From Nakamurella sp. A5-74 (lineage in GTDB: Bacteria; Actinomycetota; Actinomycetes; Mycobacteriales; Nakamurellaceae), in NCBI RefSeq assembly GCF_040438885.1, contig NZ_CP159218.1, positions 3,844,001 to 3,908,000 of the forward strand: a DNA stretch of 64,000 nucleotides, read 5' to 3'. This document shows, one piece after another, positions 25,297 through 33,488 of this stretch. The notes under the pieces were generated by a model. It was given only the letters and a program-made list of their open reading frames with translations. It made no database searches and was not told the DNA's origin. Made by a program: the position numbers and the translations under genes. How positions within the stretch are numbered: position 1 is the first letter of the stretch; each line of letters begins with the position of its first letter.

Positions 25297-25375
25297 ACGG
25301 TGCTCGCAGAGAAACGGTGCTCGCAGAGAAGCGGTGCTCGCAGAGCAACGGTGCTCGCAGAGCAACGGTGCTCGC
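25297..25375. repeat. 17-bp tandem repeat, 4.6 copies
   Basis: Unit ACGGTGCTCGCAGAGAA, starting at 25297, 25314, 25331 and 25348, with an 11-base fifth copy. Units differ only at one or two positions (GAGAA versus GAGCA). It ends seven bases before the proposed start of the cyclo-ligase gene, in its promoter/leader region, and 76 bp before the divergent PheC-like gene. Confidence 0.85.
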
Positions 25376-25381
25376 TCTACC

Positions 25382-26020
25382 GTGTCGGATGTGGTCACTC
25401 CCCCAGCAGCGCCGCGGCCGGACGAGCGCGCAGGCAAGGACGAGTGGCGCCGCTGGGCTCTGGACTGTCGACGTGCTCGCAGCGCCGCGGAGATCGCCGA
25501 CGCGCGGGCCGCCATCACCGACCACCTGCTCCGCTGGCCGCCGCTCGCATCGGCGACCACCGTCTGCACCTACCTCCCACTGCGCACCGAACCACTGGGA
25601 GCCGACCTCTCCGAGGCGCTGCACCGGCAGGGGCGACAGGTGCTGGTGCCGGTGACCGTTCTCGACCAGCCACTGCGGTGGGCGCAGTACCGACCCGACG
25701 GCGATCGCCCCCTCGGCGTCGGCCGGGTCCCGGACCCTGGACCGGCACTTCTACCGGCAGAGCAGCACCAGGCTCTACTTCGGGTATCGCTGGTGCTGGT
25801 GCCTGCGCTGCTGGTGGCATGGGACGGGACGCGACTCGGTCGCGGCGGCGGCCACTACGACCGGTCGTTCGCCCGCACTGCTCTGGGTTCGGCAGCGGTC
25901 CGGATGACGGTGGTGTTCGACGACGAACTCGTCGACACGCTCCCCGACGATCCTCACGACATCCGGGTCACCGCGCTCGTCAGCCCGCTCGCCGGCGTCC
26001 GCATGCTGCCGCTGCGGTGA
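25382..26020 (+). CDS. 5-formyltetrahydrofolate cyclo-ligase
   Basis: About 212 aa from GTG at 25382; GTG at 25391 is an alternative and the frame is open upstream only through the tandem repeat. The enzyme converts 5-formyl-THF to 5,10-methenyl-THF with ATP. Visible motifs: WRRWALDCRRARSAAEIADA near the start, TVCTYLPLRTEPLGADL, and the signature VPALLVAWDGTRLGRGGGHYDRSF with the substrate-binding Gly-rich GRGGGHYD. It heads the conserved MTHFS-FmdB-SAF-MscL series. Confidence 0.93.
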   Translation: MSDVVTPPAAPRPDERAGKDEWRRWALDCRRARSAAEIADARAAITDHLLRWPPLASATTVCTYLPLRTEPLGADLSEALHRQGRQVLVPVTVLDQPLRWAQYRPDGDRPLGVGRVPDPGPALLPAEQHQALLRVSLVLVPALLVAWDGTRLGRGGGHYDRSFARTALGSAAVRMTVVFDDELVDTLPDDPHDIRVTALVSPLAGVRMLPLR

Positions 26021-26120
26021 GTGCCTCGGGGCTGCACTTGCGCCGACCCACCCCTGGTTGGCACTCTGGACGCTGGAGTGCCAGTTCCATGGCGCCCCCG
26101 GTTCGTCAGAAGAGGATCTC

Positions 26121-26534
26121 GTGCCCACGTACCAATACGCCTGCTCCGACTGCGGTCACCGCTTCGAGGCCGTGCAGAAGTTCACCGACGACTCGTTGAC
26201 CGTGTGCCCCGAATGCGGTGGGGTGCTGCGGAAGATCTACGGCTCGGTCGGCGTCGTCTTCAAGGGCAGCGGCTGGTACCGGACGGACTCTCGCTCCGGG
26301 CCGGCGGTTGCGGCCACGCCAGGCGGAGCCAAGGCCGAAGGCGGAGCGAAGTCGGACGGCGGAGGCGACGGCAAGAGCACGTCTTCGGGATCCGACAAGG
26401 GCTCGGGTGGCGGATCCGACAGTGCGCCGAAGACCTCGACGCCGTCGACCCCGGCGGCTGCCACGAGCACCTCCGGCAGCTCGTCCTCCAGCGGCTCGTC
26501 CTCCAGCGGCTCGTCAGGCACCAGCAAGAGCTGA
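26121..26534 (+). CDS. FmdB-type zinc-ribbon protein with Ser/Gly-rich tail
   Basis: 137 aa from GTG at 26121, AGAGGA just upstream. The N-terminal 50 residues PTYQYACSDCGHRFEAVQKF ... VCPECGGVLRKIY contain two CxxC pairs that bind one zinc, as in the FmdB/putative regulatory protein family. The remainder (GAKAEGGAKSDGGG, then SSSSSGSSSSGSSGTSKS) is low-complexity and probably disordered. FmdB proteins are thought to be regulators, but direct evidence is thin. Confidence 0.88.
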   Translation: MPTYQYACSDCGHRFEAVQKFTDDSLTVCPECGGVLRKIYGSVGVVFKGSGWYRTDSRSGPAVAATPGGAKAEGGAKSDGGGDGKSTSSGSDKGSGGGSDSAPKTSTPSTPAAATSTSGSSSSSGSSSSGSSGTSKS

Positions 26535-26647
26535 GCCTGTAGCCGGACCTGGCCGGCACCGACCTGATCTGTCCACACACCCCGAAACTGTCCACACCCC
26601 GGTCACACCGCACCCGGCACCCGCGGGCGGTGCCTACCGTCGGCCGG

Positions 26648-27337
26648 GTGAAGCATCTTCCGACCAGATCAGGCCGCCGTGCCCCGCGCGCCGCGGCACT
26701 CGATCCGCCCATTCCTGAGCGGGTGGTCGCTGCACTGCGCTCCCGCCGTACCGCCGGCCGCCGTCACCGCGTCGTTCGCCGCACCCTCGCACTGGTCCTG
26801 GTCGCCCTCGCCGGAGCACTCGCGCTGGTGCGGCCGACGGATGGACCGGTCGGCGCTGCCGCGGTGATCGCTCGAGCAGACCTTCCCGCCGGCCACGTCC
26901 TGGCCGAGTCGGATCTGCAGGCCGTCCGGCGTGCGGATCTTCCCGACGGCGCGATCGACGCCTCGGCTGGTGCGACCGGCCGCACGCTGTCTGCGGCGGT
27001 CCGCCGAGGCGAGCTGCTGACCGACGCACGGATCGTCGCCAGGGACGGTCCGCAGCCGGGTCCCGACCGGGTCGCCACCCCTGTCCGCCTCGCCGATCAA
27101 CAGTCGGTCGACCTGTTGGCCCCCGGCATGCACGTCACGCTGATCGCTGTGGACGAGACGAGCGGCAGCACCACCCTGGCCGAGGATGCAGTGGTGCTCG
27201 GCATTCGCGCCCCGGCAACCGCGCCGCTGTCAGCGGGGCGAGCGACGCCGGTGGTCGTGTTCGCCGTCCGGGACGGTGACGCTCGCACCGTGGCCGGCTC
27301 CGCGCTGTCGGGTGACGTCACCTTCACGTTCCGGTGA
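26648..27337 (+). CDS. SAF-domain protein (CpaB/RcpC-like), single-pass membrane
   Basis: About 229 aa. A basic N-terminus is followed by RTLALVLVALAGALALV, a membrane anchor. The SAF domain spans VIARADLPAGHVLAESDLQA to GRTLSAAVRRGELLTDARIV, then an RcpC-like part (VRLADQQSVDLLAPGMHVTLIAVD). In pilus systems CpaB/RcpC proteins have this layout, but no pilus genes are here; the protein is part of a conserved actinobacterial order between FmdB and MscL. GTG at 26648 sits eight bases after a TACCGT box and could be leaderless; GTG at 26630 is the alternative. Confidence 0.82.
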   Translation: MKHLPTRSGRRAPRAAALDPPIPERVVAALRSRRTAGRRHRVVRRTLALVLVALAGALALVRPTDGPVGAAAVIARADLPAGHVLAESDLQAVRRADLPDGAIDASAGATGRTLSAAVRRGELLTDARIVARDGPQPGPDRVATPVRLADQQSVDLLAPGMHVTLIAVDETSGSTTLAEDAVVLGIRAPATAPLSAGRATPVVVFAVRDGDARTVAGSALSGDVTFTFR

Positions 27338-27508
27338 CCCAGCTGCCGAGCCGGTGCTGGTCCGCACGATCGGTGAACGGACCTTGCTCCCCCGGAGTCT
27401 CGAGCGCGCCCGCGCGCTACGGTACGTCGGAAATGCTCCACCGGTCGCCGAGGTCGGCGACCGCTACCCACTGTGCCGTCACGGGCACACGTCTGCCGGG
27501 GGACCGAA

Positions 27509-27949
27509 ATGATCAAGGGTTTCAAGGAATTCATCATGCGCGGGAACGTCGTCGATCTCGCGATCGCGGTGGTCATCGGAGCAGCGTTCGGCAAGGTTGT
27601 CGACACCTTCGTCAGTGGAATCGTGACACCCCTGATCAGCGCGGCAGGTAAGCCAGGCGCAGCCGGGCTGGGGTTCGACCTGAAGTCCGGCGACACCCCG
27701 CCCGGCGGGGTGGACCCGACGTTCATCAACCTGTCGACGATCATCAACGCGATCATCGTGTTCCTGCTGACCGCGCTGGTGGTCTACGCGATCTTCGTGG
27801 CGCCGATGAACAAGTTCAACGCGCGCCGCGAAGCCAAGAAGGCTGCGCAGCGCAAGGCCGCCGGCATCCCCGAGCCGGTCAGCCCGCCCAGCGAGCTCGA
27901 CCTGCTGACCGAGATCCGCGACCTGCTGGTGAAGCAGGACAAGATCTGA
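27509..27949 (+). CDS. mscL: Large-conductance mechanosensitive channel MscL
   Basis: 146 aa; GGGGGA precedes ATG at 27509. Canonical N-terminus MIKGFKEFIMRGNVVDLAIAVVIGAAFGKVVDTFVSGIVTPLI gives the S1 helix and TM1 pore lining, and INAIIVFLLTALVVYAIFVAPMN is TM2. The C-terminal helix (ELDLLTEIRDLLVKQ) forms the cytosolic bundle. It opens on hypo-osmotic shock to release solutes. The periplasmic loop is a little long and Gly/Pro-rich. Follows the SAF gene on the same strand. Confidence 0.96.
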   Translation: MIKGFKEFIMRGNVVDLAIAVVIGAAFGKVVDTFVSGIVTPLISAAGKPGAAGLGFDLKSGDTPPGGVDPTFINLSTIINAIIVFLLTALVVYAIFVAPMNKFNARREAKKAAQRKAAGIPEPVSPPSELDLLTEIRDLLVKQDKI

Positions 27950-27976
27950 CCGCGTGCCGACCGTCCGCGTACCCAG

Positions 27977-28231
27977 TCACCCGTGGTGTGGCGGGCGGTT
28001 GTCGCGGTACCACTGTTCGGACAGCCCGGACGGATCGGACCCGTTCGGCCGTTCATCGCTCGTCGTCTCCGGCAGCATCCCGGCCACGATCTGCTCGGCC
28101 AGCCGCTGCCGCCGCTCGCGTGCCAGACTCTCGGCGTCGACGTCCTCGGCGGCCGGCGCTGGAGGTCGGGTCGGCGCGGCACCCTCCGGCGGACCTGCCG
28201 GTGCGGCGGAGGAGTTCGGCGGTACATTCAC
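27977..28231 (-). CDS. Small conserved hypothetical protein ending QWYRDNRPPHHG
   Basis: 84 aa, convergent with mscL. After a Pro/Ala-rich start, residues about 30-84 (VDAESLARERRQRLAEQIVA ... LSEQWYRDNRPPHHG) form a charged helix and an unusual C-terminal Trp-Tyr-Arg-Pro-Pro-His-His motif that I associate with small actinobacterial proteins encoded near mscL. Function unknown. Adjacent GTG codons at 28234 and 28231 can both serve as start; no ribosome site is evident. The much longer open frame upstream is an antisense artefact. Confidence 0.6.
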   Translation of the reverse strand: MNVPPNSSAAPAGPPEGAAPTRPPAPAAEDVDAESLARERRQRLAEQIVAGMLPETTSDERPNGSDPSGLSEQWYRDNRPPHHG

Positions 28232-28366
28232 CACACCAGCCTGCCACCCCGCATGGGCTGACGAGTGCTGCGCAGTGCATCTCACCAGCGGGGGGCACCG
28301 GCGACAGGGCACCTCACCAGCCGTGCAGTTCACCGGACCGGACAACATGCGAGAAGGAGATCCACC

Positions 28367-28708
28367 ATGAGCTTCATCGACAAGGCCAAGGACTTCGCCG
28401 AGGACGCCATCGACAAGGCCAAGGATGTGGCCGGCGACGTCTACGGCAAGACCAAGGACTTCGCGGGTGACGCGGTCGAGAAGATCAAGGATGTCGCGGG
28501 TGACGTCGGCGAGAAGGTCAGCGACGTGGCAGGCGACATCAAGGACAAGGTGACCGGCAGCGACGCGTCCGACAAGGTGGAGGGCGCCGCGGACAAGGCG
28601 GCCGACGCAGCCTCCGACGGCGGAGATGCAGCGTCCACCAAGGCATCCGAGGTGAGCGACGAGGTCGGCGCCAAGGCCTCCGGCGTGGCGGACGACCTCA
28701 AGTCCTGA
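28367..28708 (+). CDS. LEA-like amphipathic helix repeat protein
   Basis: 113 aa with a clear site AGAAGGAGA before ATG at 28367. Nearly the whole protein repeats an 11-residue pattern of the type DKAKDFAEDAI, DKAKDVAGDVY, GKTKDFAGDAV, EKIKDVAGDVG, with Lys, Asp and Ala at fixed places; such 11-mers form a long amphipathic helix as in group 3 LEA and apolipoprotein-like proteins. It has no Cys or Trp and should be highly soluble. A role in desiccation or osmotic tolerance fits its position near mscL, but this is inference. Confidence 0.8.
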   Translation: MSFIDKAKDFAEDAIDKAKDVAGDVYGKTKDFAGDAVEKIKDVAGDVGEKVSDVAGDIKDKVTGSDASDKVEGAADKAADAASDGGDAASTKASEVSDEVGAKASGVADDLKS

Positions 28709-28769
28709 ATCCGCTACGGCCGGGTGGACCCGGCCGGGATGTGGTGCCGCAGCGCAGACCCGAGAACCG

Positions 28770-28805
28770 ACGACAGCGGCCGCCCCTACGGGCGGCCGCT
28801 GTCGT
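28770..28805. terminator. Strong bidirectional hairpin
   Basis: Sixteen-base arms ACGACAGCGGCCGCCC (28770-28785) and the exact complement at 28790-28805 around a CTAC loop. It lies between the convergent LEA-like gene (stop 28708) and mogA (stop 28818). No T run, typical of high-GC terminators. Confidence 0.8.
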
Positions 28806-28817
28806 GTGTCCGGAAGA

Positions 28818-29315
28818 TCAGGGCAACGGATCGGAGAGCTGCTCGATGGCGTGGACGGCCAGCGGCACCAAGGTCGCCAGACCGTCGCGGATGGCGGGCC
28901 TGGACCCGGCGATGTTCGCGATGACGGTGGAGCCGGACACCCCGACGCGACCACGGGACACCACGGCATCGGTCACCCCGGCGGCCATCCCTGACCAGCG
29001 GAGCGCCTCGGCGATCCCCGGCAGGCTCCGGTCGACCACCTCGTCGGTCACGTCCGGCGTCACGTCGCGGGGCCGCACCCCGGTCCCGCCGACGGTGACG
29101 ATCAGATCGACGCCGCCGATGACGCCGGTGTTCAGCGCGGAACGGATGTCCAGGGCCTCGGACGGCACCGTCACCGAGCCGTCGACGACGAAGCCCGCCT
29201 CGACGAGCAACTCGGTGACCAACGCGCCGGCCCCGTGATCGCCGTCCCCGTGGACCTGATCGTCGGTGACCGACACGATGAGTGCGCGTCCGACAGATGC
29301 GGCGGCAGTAGTCAC
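28818..29315 (-). CDS. mog: MogA/MoaB-family molybdopterin adenylyltransferase
   Basis: 165 aa from GTG at 29315. It activates molybdopterin by adenylation before molybdate insertion. Visible signatures are ALIVSVTDD at the start, GVDLIVTVGGTGVRPRDVTPD (the conserved GGTG loop), LPGIAEALRW and GSTVIANIAGSRPAIRDGL (the SxPG-like loop reads AGSRPA). Single gene, convergent with the LEA-like gene. The Glp/MoeA-type gene of the window is 8 kb away. Confidence 0.9.
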   Translation of the reverse strand: MTTAAASVGRALIVSVTDDQVHGDGDHGAGALVTELLVEAGFVVDGSVTVPSEALDIRSALNTGVIGGVDLIVTVGGTGVRPRDVTPDVTDEVVDRSLPGIAEALRWSGMAAGVTDAVVSRGRVGVSGSTVIANIAGSRPAIRDGLATLVPLAVHAIEQLSDPLP

Positions 29316-29485
29316 TGGGGCTCTCTTCCTTCGGACCCGGTCGGACGAGCGTGAAGGAGTGCCCGCCGATCCCGGTGCGTGGAGCCACAGCCTAGCCGCG
29401 GGAGGTCGGAGGACCTGTGAGCGGTATGGGTACCGCCTGAGTCCGGCGACCGCGGAGCGCTCCGCGCTGCGGACCGGGTACCTGC

Positions 29486-30364
29486 TCAGTCCCGGCGGCC
29501 GAGGAATGCCGCCGCCGCCGCGCGGAACGACTTCGCCGGCACGGTGCTGACGTGGTCGCGACCCGGCACCACGACGAGCTCTGCCCGCGGTGACGCGGTG
29601 GCCAACGCGGCGGCCCGATCAGCCAGCGGATCTCTCTCGCCGACCACCAGCAGCACCGGCCGGTCCGCCAGCACCGGCGCAGCGGGTAGCCCGTCGAGTC
29701 CCTCGATCAGGGCGGTCAGCGCGGCCGGATCGTTGCCGGGCACCGCTGCCGCGACGGTCACGATCCGCAGCGTCTGGGCGGCAAGGCCGGGGGTGGCGGA
29801 TTGGGATGGTTCCCACAAACCGGTGGCCAGCGCGGCGCGCAGCGCCCGGACATCCACGCCCTCGAACAGTCGACGTCCGTCGTAACCGCCGAGCACCGCG
29901 CGGCGCCAGGGAGCCCGCTCCTGCAGCAACCCCGCCGACAGCCGGGCCCCGAGCGAGTACCCGAGCAGATCGCAGCCCTGGTCGAGGTCCGCCGAGGGGA
30001 TCCCACCACCGGGCCCGAGCTCGTCCCGCACTCGCTGCGGAAGTGTGGCCAGCAGGTCGAGCAGGAACTCCGGGCGGTACTTGCCGGGGTCGTGGGACTT
30101 CTCGGACAACCCGTGTCCTGGCAGGTCAGGGGCGAGGACGGTGCGGCCCGCCCGGCACAGTTCGCGCAGGTGACCGGTGACGTCGAAGGTGTGGTGGGCC
30201 GAGGAGCCGAAGCCATGGACGGCGAGCACCGGCGGCAGCCCCGCGGCCGCCGCCCTGGCGTCGCCGCCGACCTCCGGCCTGGCCACCAGCACGCTCACCC
30301 GCGTCCCGGCCACCTCGACGGTCGTCCTGGTGCTGTGCACCCCGTGCTCCGATCCAGACATCAC
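29486..30364 (-). CDS. Alpha/beta hydrolase
   Basis: About 292 aa. Alpha/beta-hydrolase fold with oxyanion motif VLAVHGFGSSAHHTFDV, nucleophile elbow GYSLGA (Ser), acid in VVGERDPLADRA (Asp) and catalytic His in GRDHVSTV. It has no signal peptide. Substrate unknown; the closest named relatives would be the broad serine esterase/MhpC-like group. Adjacent GTG (30364) and ATG (30361) are both possible starts. It is divergent from bioY across 130 bp. Confidence 0.85.
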   Translation of the reverse strand: MMSGSEHGVHSTRTTVEVAGTRVSVLVARPEVGGDARAAAAGLPPVLAVHGFGSSAHHTFDVTGHLRELCRAGRTVLAPDLPGHGLSEKSHDPGKYRPEFLLDLLATLPQRVRDELGPGGGIPSADLDQGCDLLGYSLGARLSAGLLQERAPWRRAVLGGYDGRRLFEGVDVRALRAALATGLWEPSQSATPGLAAQTLRIVTVAAAVPGNDPAALTALIEGLDGLPAAPVLADRPVLLVVGERDPLADRAAALATASPRAELVVVPGRDHVSTVPAKSFRAAAAAFLGRRD

Positions 30365-30494
30365 GCGGACAGTCTGTCGGGTTCCTCCAACTCGCCCGTC
30401 GGCGCCCTCCGGTTAGGGTTCGTCCGTCCACCCCACCGGCGCTCCCGTGACGCCGCACCTTCGTATCGTCCGCCGGAAGAGAAGGAACCCCTTG

Positions 30495-31199
30495 ATGGCC
30501 GCCCGCCGCAGCACCGCCCGTGATCTCGCCCAGATCGCCATCTTCGCCGCCCTGATCGCTGCCCTCGGCGTTCCCGGCACCCTTCATCTGGCCGGCAACG
30601 CAGTGCCGATCACCCTGCAGACCCTCGGGGTGATGCTCGCCGGTTCGCTGCTCGGCGCGCGCAAGGGCGCCCTGGCCGTCGCCACCTTCCTCGCGCTGGT
30701 GGCCTGCGGTCTGCCACTGCTCGCCGGTGGGCGTGGCGGTATCCAGTTCCTGACCGTCGAACCGTCTGCGGGGTACGCCTGGGGTTTCCTGGCAGGCGCG
30801 TTCGTGATCGGCCTGCTCACCCAGCAGATGATGCCCCGCTACCGGTTGTGGTTCGGCCTGGTCGCCAACGCGGTCGGCGGCGTGCTCGTCGTCTACCTGA
30901 TCGGCACTCTGTGGGTCTGGATCGGGACCGGTGCAGCGCTGGGCACTGCACTGGTGCGCAACGGGATCTACCTTCCCGGCGACGCATTCAAGGTGGTGAT
31001 CGCCAGTGTGGTGGCGACGCAGGTGCACCGCGCGTACCCCGGTCTGATCGCCCGGTCCCGTCCGAACGCTCCGGAAGTTCGGGAATCTCTTCCGGCAGCC
31101 GCGCCGGCAGCCTTCCCGGCACCGACGAGCCCTCCGGCACTTCCCACGACCTCCGGTGGGGAGCAGGCCGACGACATCGGCCGGACCGACCGCAGGTGA
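30495..31199 (+). CDS. bioY: BioY, biotin-specific S component of an ECF transporter
   Basis: 234 aa; AAGGA about eight bases before ATG at 30495. The membrane part (residues about 10-190) follows the BioY pattern: AIFAALIAALGVPGTLHLAGNAVPITLQTLGVMLAG with the conserved PITLQTLGV substrate-binding loop, RGGIQFLTVEPSAGYAWGFL, and LVRNGIYLPGDAFKVVIASV. About six helices. The last 45 residues are an Ala/Pro-rich cytosolic extension. First gene of an operon with a ligase, a thiolase and the energising module; the stop overlaps the ligase start (GTGA). I see no BirA box or riboswitch upstream. Confidence 0.93.
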   Translation: MAARRSTARDLAQIAIFAALIAALGVPGTLHLAGNAVPITLQTLGVMLAGSLLGARKGALAVATFLALVACGLPLLAGGRGGIQFLTVEPSAGYAWGFLAGAFVIGLLTQQMMPRYRLWFGLVANAVGGVLVVYLIGTLWVWIGTGAALGTALVRNGIYLPGDAFKVVIASVVATQVHRAYPGLIARSRPNAPEVRESLPAAAPAAFPAPTSPPALPTTSGGEQADDIGRTDRR

Positions 31200-32371
31200 C
31201 CGACCCATGGACCCCGGCGCTGACCCTGCCAGGGGCCGGCAGCAGTCCTGCCCTGCAGTTGGACGGGACCGCGCTCACCAAGGCTGCGCTGCTCAGGGCT
31301 GCCGACCGGGTCGACGTCTCGCAAGGGCTGGTGGACGCGCGGGGCCGCCCGCACACCGAGATGCTCACCCGCGTCGTCGCCGCCGCCAGGGCGCGGGTCC
31401 CGGTGGTCATCGGGGCGGGTCCCGACACCCTGGCGCCGCCGCCCGGTTCGCTGCCGGCGGATGCATTCCTGGTGGTGGCGACATCCGGTTCGTCCGCGGC
31501 GCCGCGGACGGTCGTGCGCACCCTGCGGTCGTGGACGTCCTCGCATCCCGGGTACAGCGCGCTGACCGGGCTCGGCGCGGGCGACCGGCTCCTGCTGACC
31601 GGTCCGCTCAGCTCGACGCTGCAACTGTTCGCGGCGGTCCATGCGCTCGCCTGCGGGGTGCTCGTCACCGACGAACCTGCCGTCGCCAACGCCGCCGTCT
31701 GTGTGCCGGCGCGACTGGATGCGGTCGTGGCCGCCGCCCCGCACCTCCGCGCCGTCGTGGTCGCCGGGGCCCGGCTCTCCGAGCAGGCAGCCCACCGCGC
31801 CGCCGACGCCGGGATCGCCGTTGCCGAGTACTACGGGGCGGCAGAGTTGTCGTTCGTGGCCGCGCGGCGCTGGCCGAAGCGGCTGACCCCGTTCCCCGGC
31901 GTCGAGGTGCAGATCCGTGACCGGCAACTGTGGTCCAGGTCCGCTTTCCACTGCCTGCAGATCGCGGGCACACCAGGTGGATTCAGCAGCGACGCAACAG
32001 GTTTTGCCACTGTCGGCGACGTCGCGTGGCTGCACGCCGACGGCTCGCTGACGATCCTCGGGCGAGGCTCGGAAGCGGTCCTGGTGGGCGGTCGGACCGT
32101 GATCGTCGAAGACGTGGAAGCAACGATCGGCTCACTGCAGGGCGTCCGCGACGTCGCGGTGGCCGCGCAACCGCACGCACGGCTGGGTGCCACCCTGGTC
32201 GCCATGGTGGCGCTGACCGACGGCGCGTCGCTGCCCGGGGTACGTGACCGGGCCAGGGCCGTCCTCGATCCCGAGTGGCTGCCCCGGCGCTGGGTCGTCG
32301 TCGACGACGTACCGCGCACCGCTCCCGGCAAGATCGACCGACGCGCTGTGCGGGCGGCGATGACCCCGTGA
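31196..32371 (+). CDS. Short AMP-dependent acyl-CoA synthetase-like protein
   Basis: 391 aa from GTG at 31196. The adenylate-forming (ANL) signatures are present but the enzyme is compact: A3-like LVVATSGSSAAPRTVVRTLRSW, AEYYGAAELSFVAARR in place of YGxTE, LHADGSLTILGRGSEAVLVGG (the A8 hinge DGxxxxxGR), and the A10 lysine in PRTAPGKIDRRAVRAAM. The N-terminal subdomain is shorter than in typical 500-aa members, like some 2,3-dihydroxybenzoate or o-succinylbenzoate ligase relatives. Being locked between bioY and a thiolase gene by GTGA overlaps, it may activate a biotin-related carboxylate (biotin side chain, pimelate-type acid). Substrate is inference. Confidence 0.82.
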   Translation: MTDPWTPALTLPGAGSSPALQLDGTALTKAALLRAADRVDVSQGLVDARGRPHTEMLTRVVAAARARVPVVIGAGPDTLAPPPGSLPADAFLVVATSGSSAAPRTVVRTLRSWTSSHPGYSALTGLGAGDRLLLTGPLSSTLQLFAAVHALACGVLVTDEPAVANAAVCVPARLDAVVAAAPHLRAVVVAGARLSEQAAHRAADAGIAVAEYYGAAELSFVAARRWPKRLTPFPGVEVQIRDRQLWSRSAFHCLQIAGTPGGFSSDATGFATVGDVAWLHADGSLTILGRGSEAVLVGGRTVIVEDVEATIGSLQGVRDVAVAAQPHARLGATLVAMVALTDGASLPGVRDRARAVLDPEWLPRRWVVVDDVPRTAPGKIDRRAVRAAMTP

Positions 32372-33486
32372 ACCCAGGCCGCACCGCCGTCATCAGCGCC
32401 GGTCGCCGGACCCCGATCGGCACCGCGGGCGGGGCACTCGTCGACGTGCCGGTCGTCGATCTCGCGGCCCCGCTGATCCGCGTCCTCGCCGCGGAGTCAC
32501 CCGGCAGCCGGATCGACGAGGTGATCCTCGGCAACTGTCTGGGTCCGGGCGGCAACATCGCCCGATCCGCCGGTCTCGCAGCAGGTCTGGATGCGTCGGT
32601 GCCGGCGGTCACGGTCGACCGACAGTGCGGATCGGGGCTGGAGGCGGTGGCCCAGGCCGCAGCTCTCATCGGTTCCGGCCGCGCAAGCATCGTGCTGGCG
32701 GGAGGCGCGGAATCCGCCAGCACCGCCCCGTGGCGCTACTGGCCACCGACCGTGGACGATCCCGAACCGCGCCGCTACATGCGAGCTCCGTTCGCACCAC
32801 GGGGTTTTCCGGACCCGTCGATGGGCGAAGCGGCCGACCGGGTCGCGGCGCACCTCGGCATCAGCCGTGCACGCCAGGACGAGTGGGCGCAGCGATCGCA
32901 CCGACTGGCGCATGCAGCGGTACTGTCCGGCGCCTTCGTCCGGGAGATCCTGCCGATGGCCGAACTCGATCACGACCAACGACCTCGACCCGGTCTCTCG
33001 ACGATGCGTCTGGCCAGGCTGCCGCGCGCGTTCACCGCGGACGGTACGGCCACCGCCGGCAATTCGTGCGGGATCTCCGACGGCGCCGCAGTGCTGACCG
33101 TGACCTCGGGTGGAGCGGGCCTGGCCGTCCGCGGGATCGCGACCGTCGGCGGCGATCCGGGACTGCCAGGAGTTGCTGCAGGACAAGCGATCCACCGGGT
33201 TCTCGACGCCACCGGACTGGCGTCCCGAGACCTCGAAGCAATCGAGATCACCGAGGCGTTCGCCAGTGTCGCGCTCGCCACCATCGACCTCGCAGGACTG
33301 GATCCCGAACGGGTCTGCACCGACGGTGGAGCCATCGGCTACGGCCACCCGTGGGGTGCCTCCGGCGCGGTGCTGCTGGTGCGACTGCTGCACCGCATGG
33401 AGCGGGACGACCAGACGGTCGGTGTCGCCGCCTGCGCGATCGGCGGCGGCCAGGGCATCGCGATGCTCGTCGAACGGGTGGGCTGA
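32368..33486 (+). CDS. Thiolase-family acyltransferase
   Basis: 372 aa from GTG at 32368, overlapping the ligase stop. Thiolase fold with nucleophile Cys in TVDRQCGSGLEAVAQAAALI, the conserved GGAESAS loop, GNSCGISDGAAVLTV, the His motif IGYGHPWGASGAVLLVRLLH and the second active-site Cys in GVAACAIGGGQGIAM. The catalytic set is complete. Shorter than the usual 390-400 aa, mostly in the loop domain. Thiolysis after a ligase suggests beta-oxidation-like chain shortening, but no dehydrogenase or hydratase is in the operon, so the reaction may be the reverse (claisen) or share other enzymes. Confidence 0.9.
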   Translation: MNPGRTAVISAGRRTPIGTAGGALVDVPVVDLAAPLIRVLAAESPGSRIDEVILGNCLGPGGNIARSAGLAAGLDASVPAVTVDRQCGSGLEAVAQAAALIGSGRASIVLAGGAESASTAPWRYWPPTVDDPEPRRYMRAPFAPRGFPDPSMGEAADRVAAHLGISRARQDEWAQRSHRLAHAAVLSGAFVREILPMAELDHDQRPRPGLSTMRLARLPRAFTADGTATAGNSCGISDGAAVLTVTSGGAGLAVRGIATVGGDPGLPGVAAGQAIHRVLDATGLASRDLEAIEITEAFASVALATIDLAGLDPERVCTDGGAIGYGHPWGASGAVLLVRLLHRMERDDQTVGVAACAIGGGQGIAMLVERVG

Positions 33487-33488
33487 GC

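Noticed and set aside
27977-28969. 330-codon minus-strand frame
   Set aside because: Only the last 84 codons look like protein; the upstream part is antisense to the LEA-like gene and overlaps the terminator and mog gene.
30365-30494. Possible biotin riboswitch or BirA operator before bioY
   Set aside because: I see no palindrome or conserved aptamer-like structure in this 130-bp gap; a BioQ-type site may exist but nothing supports a call.
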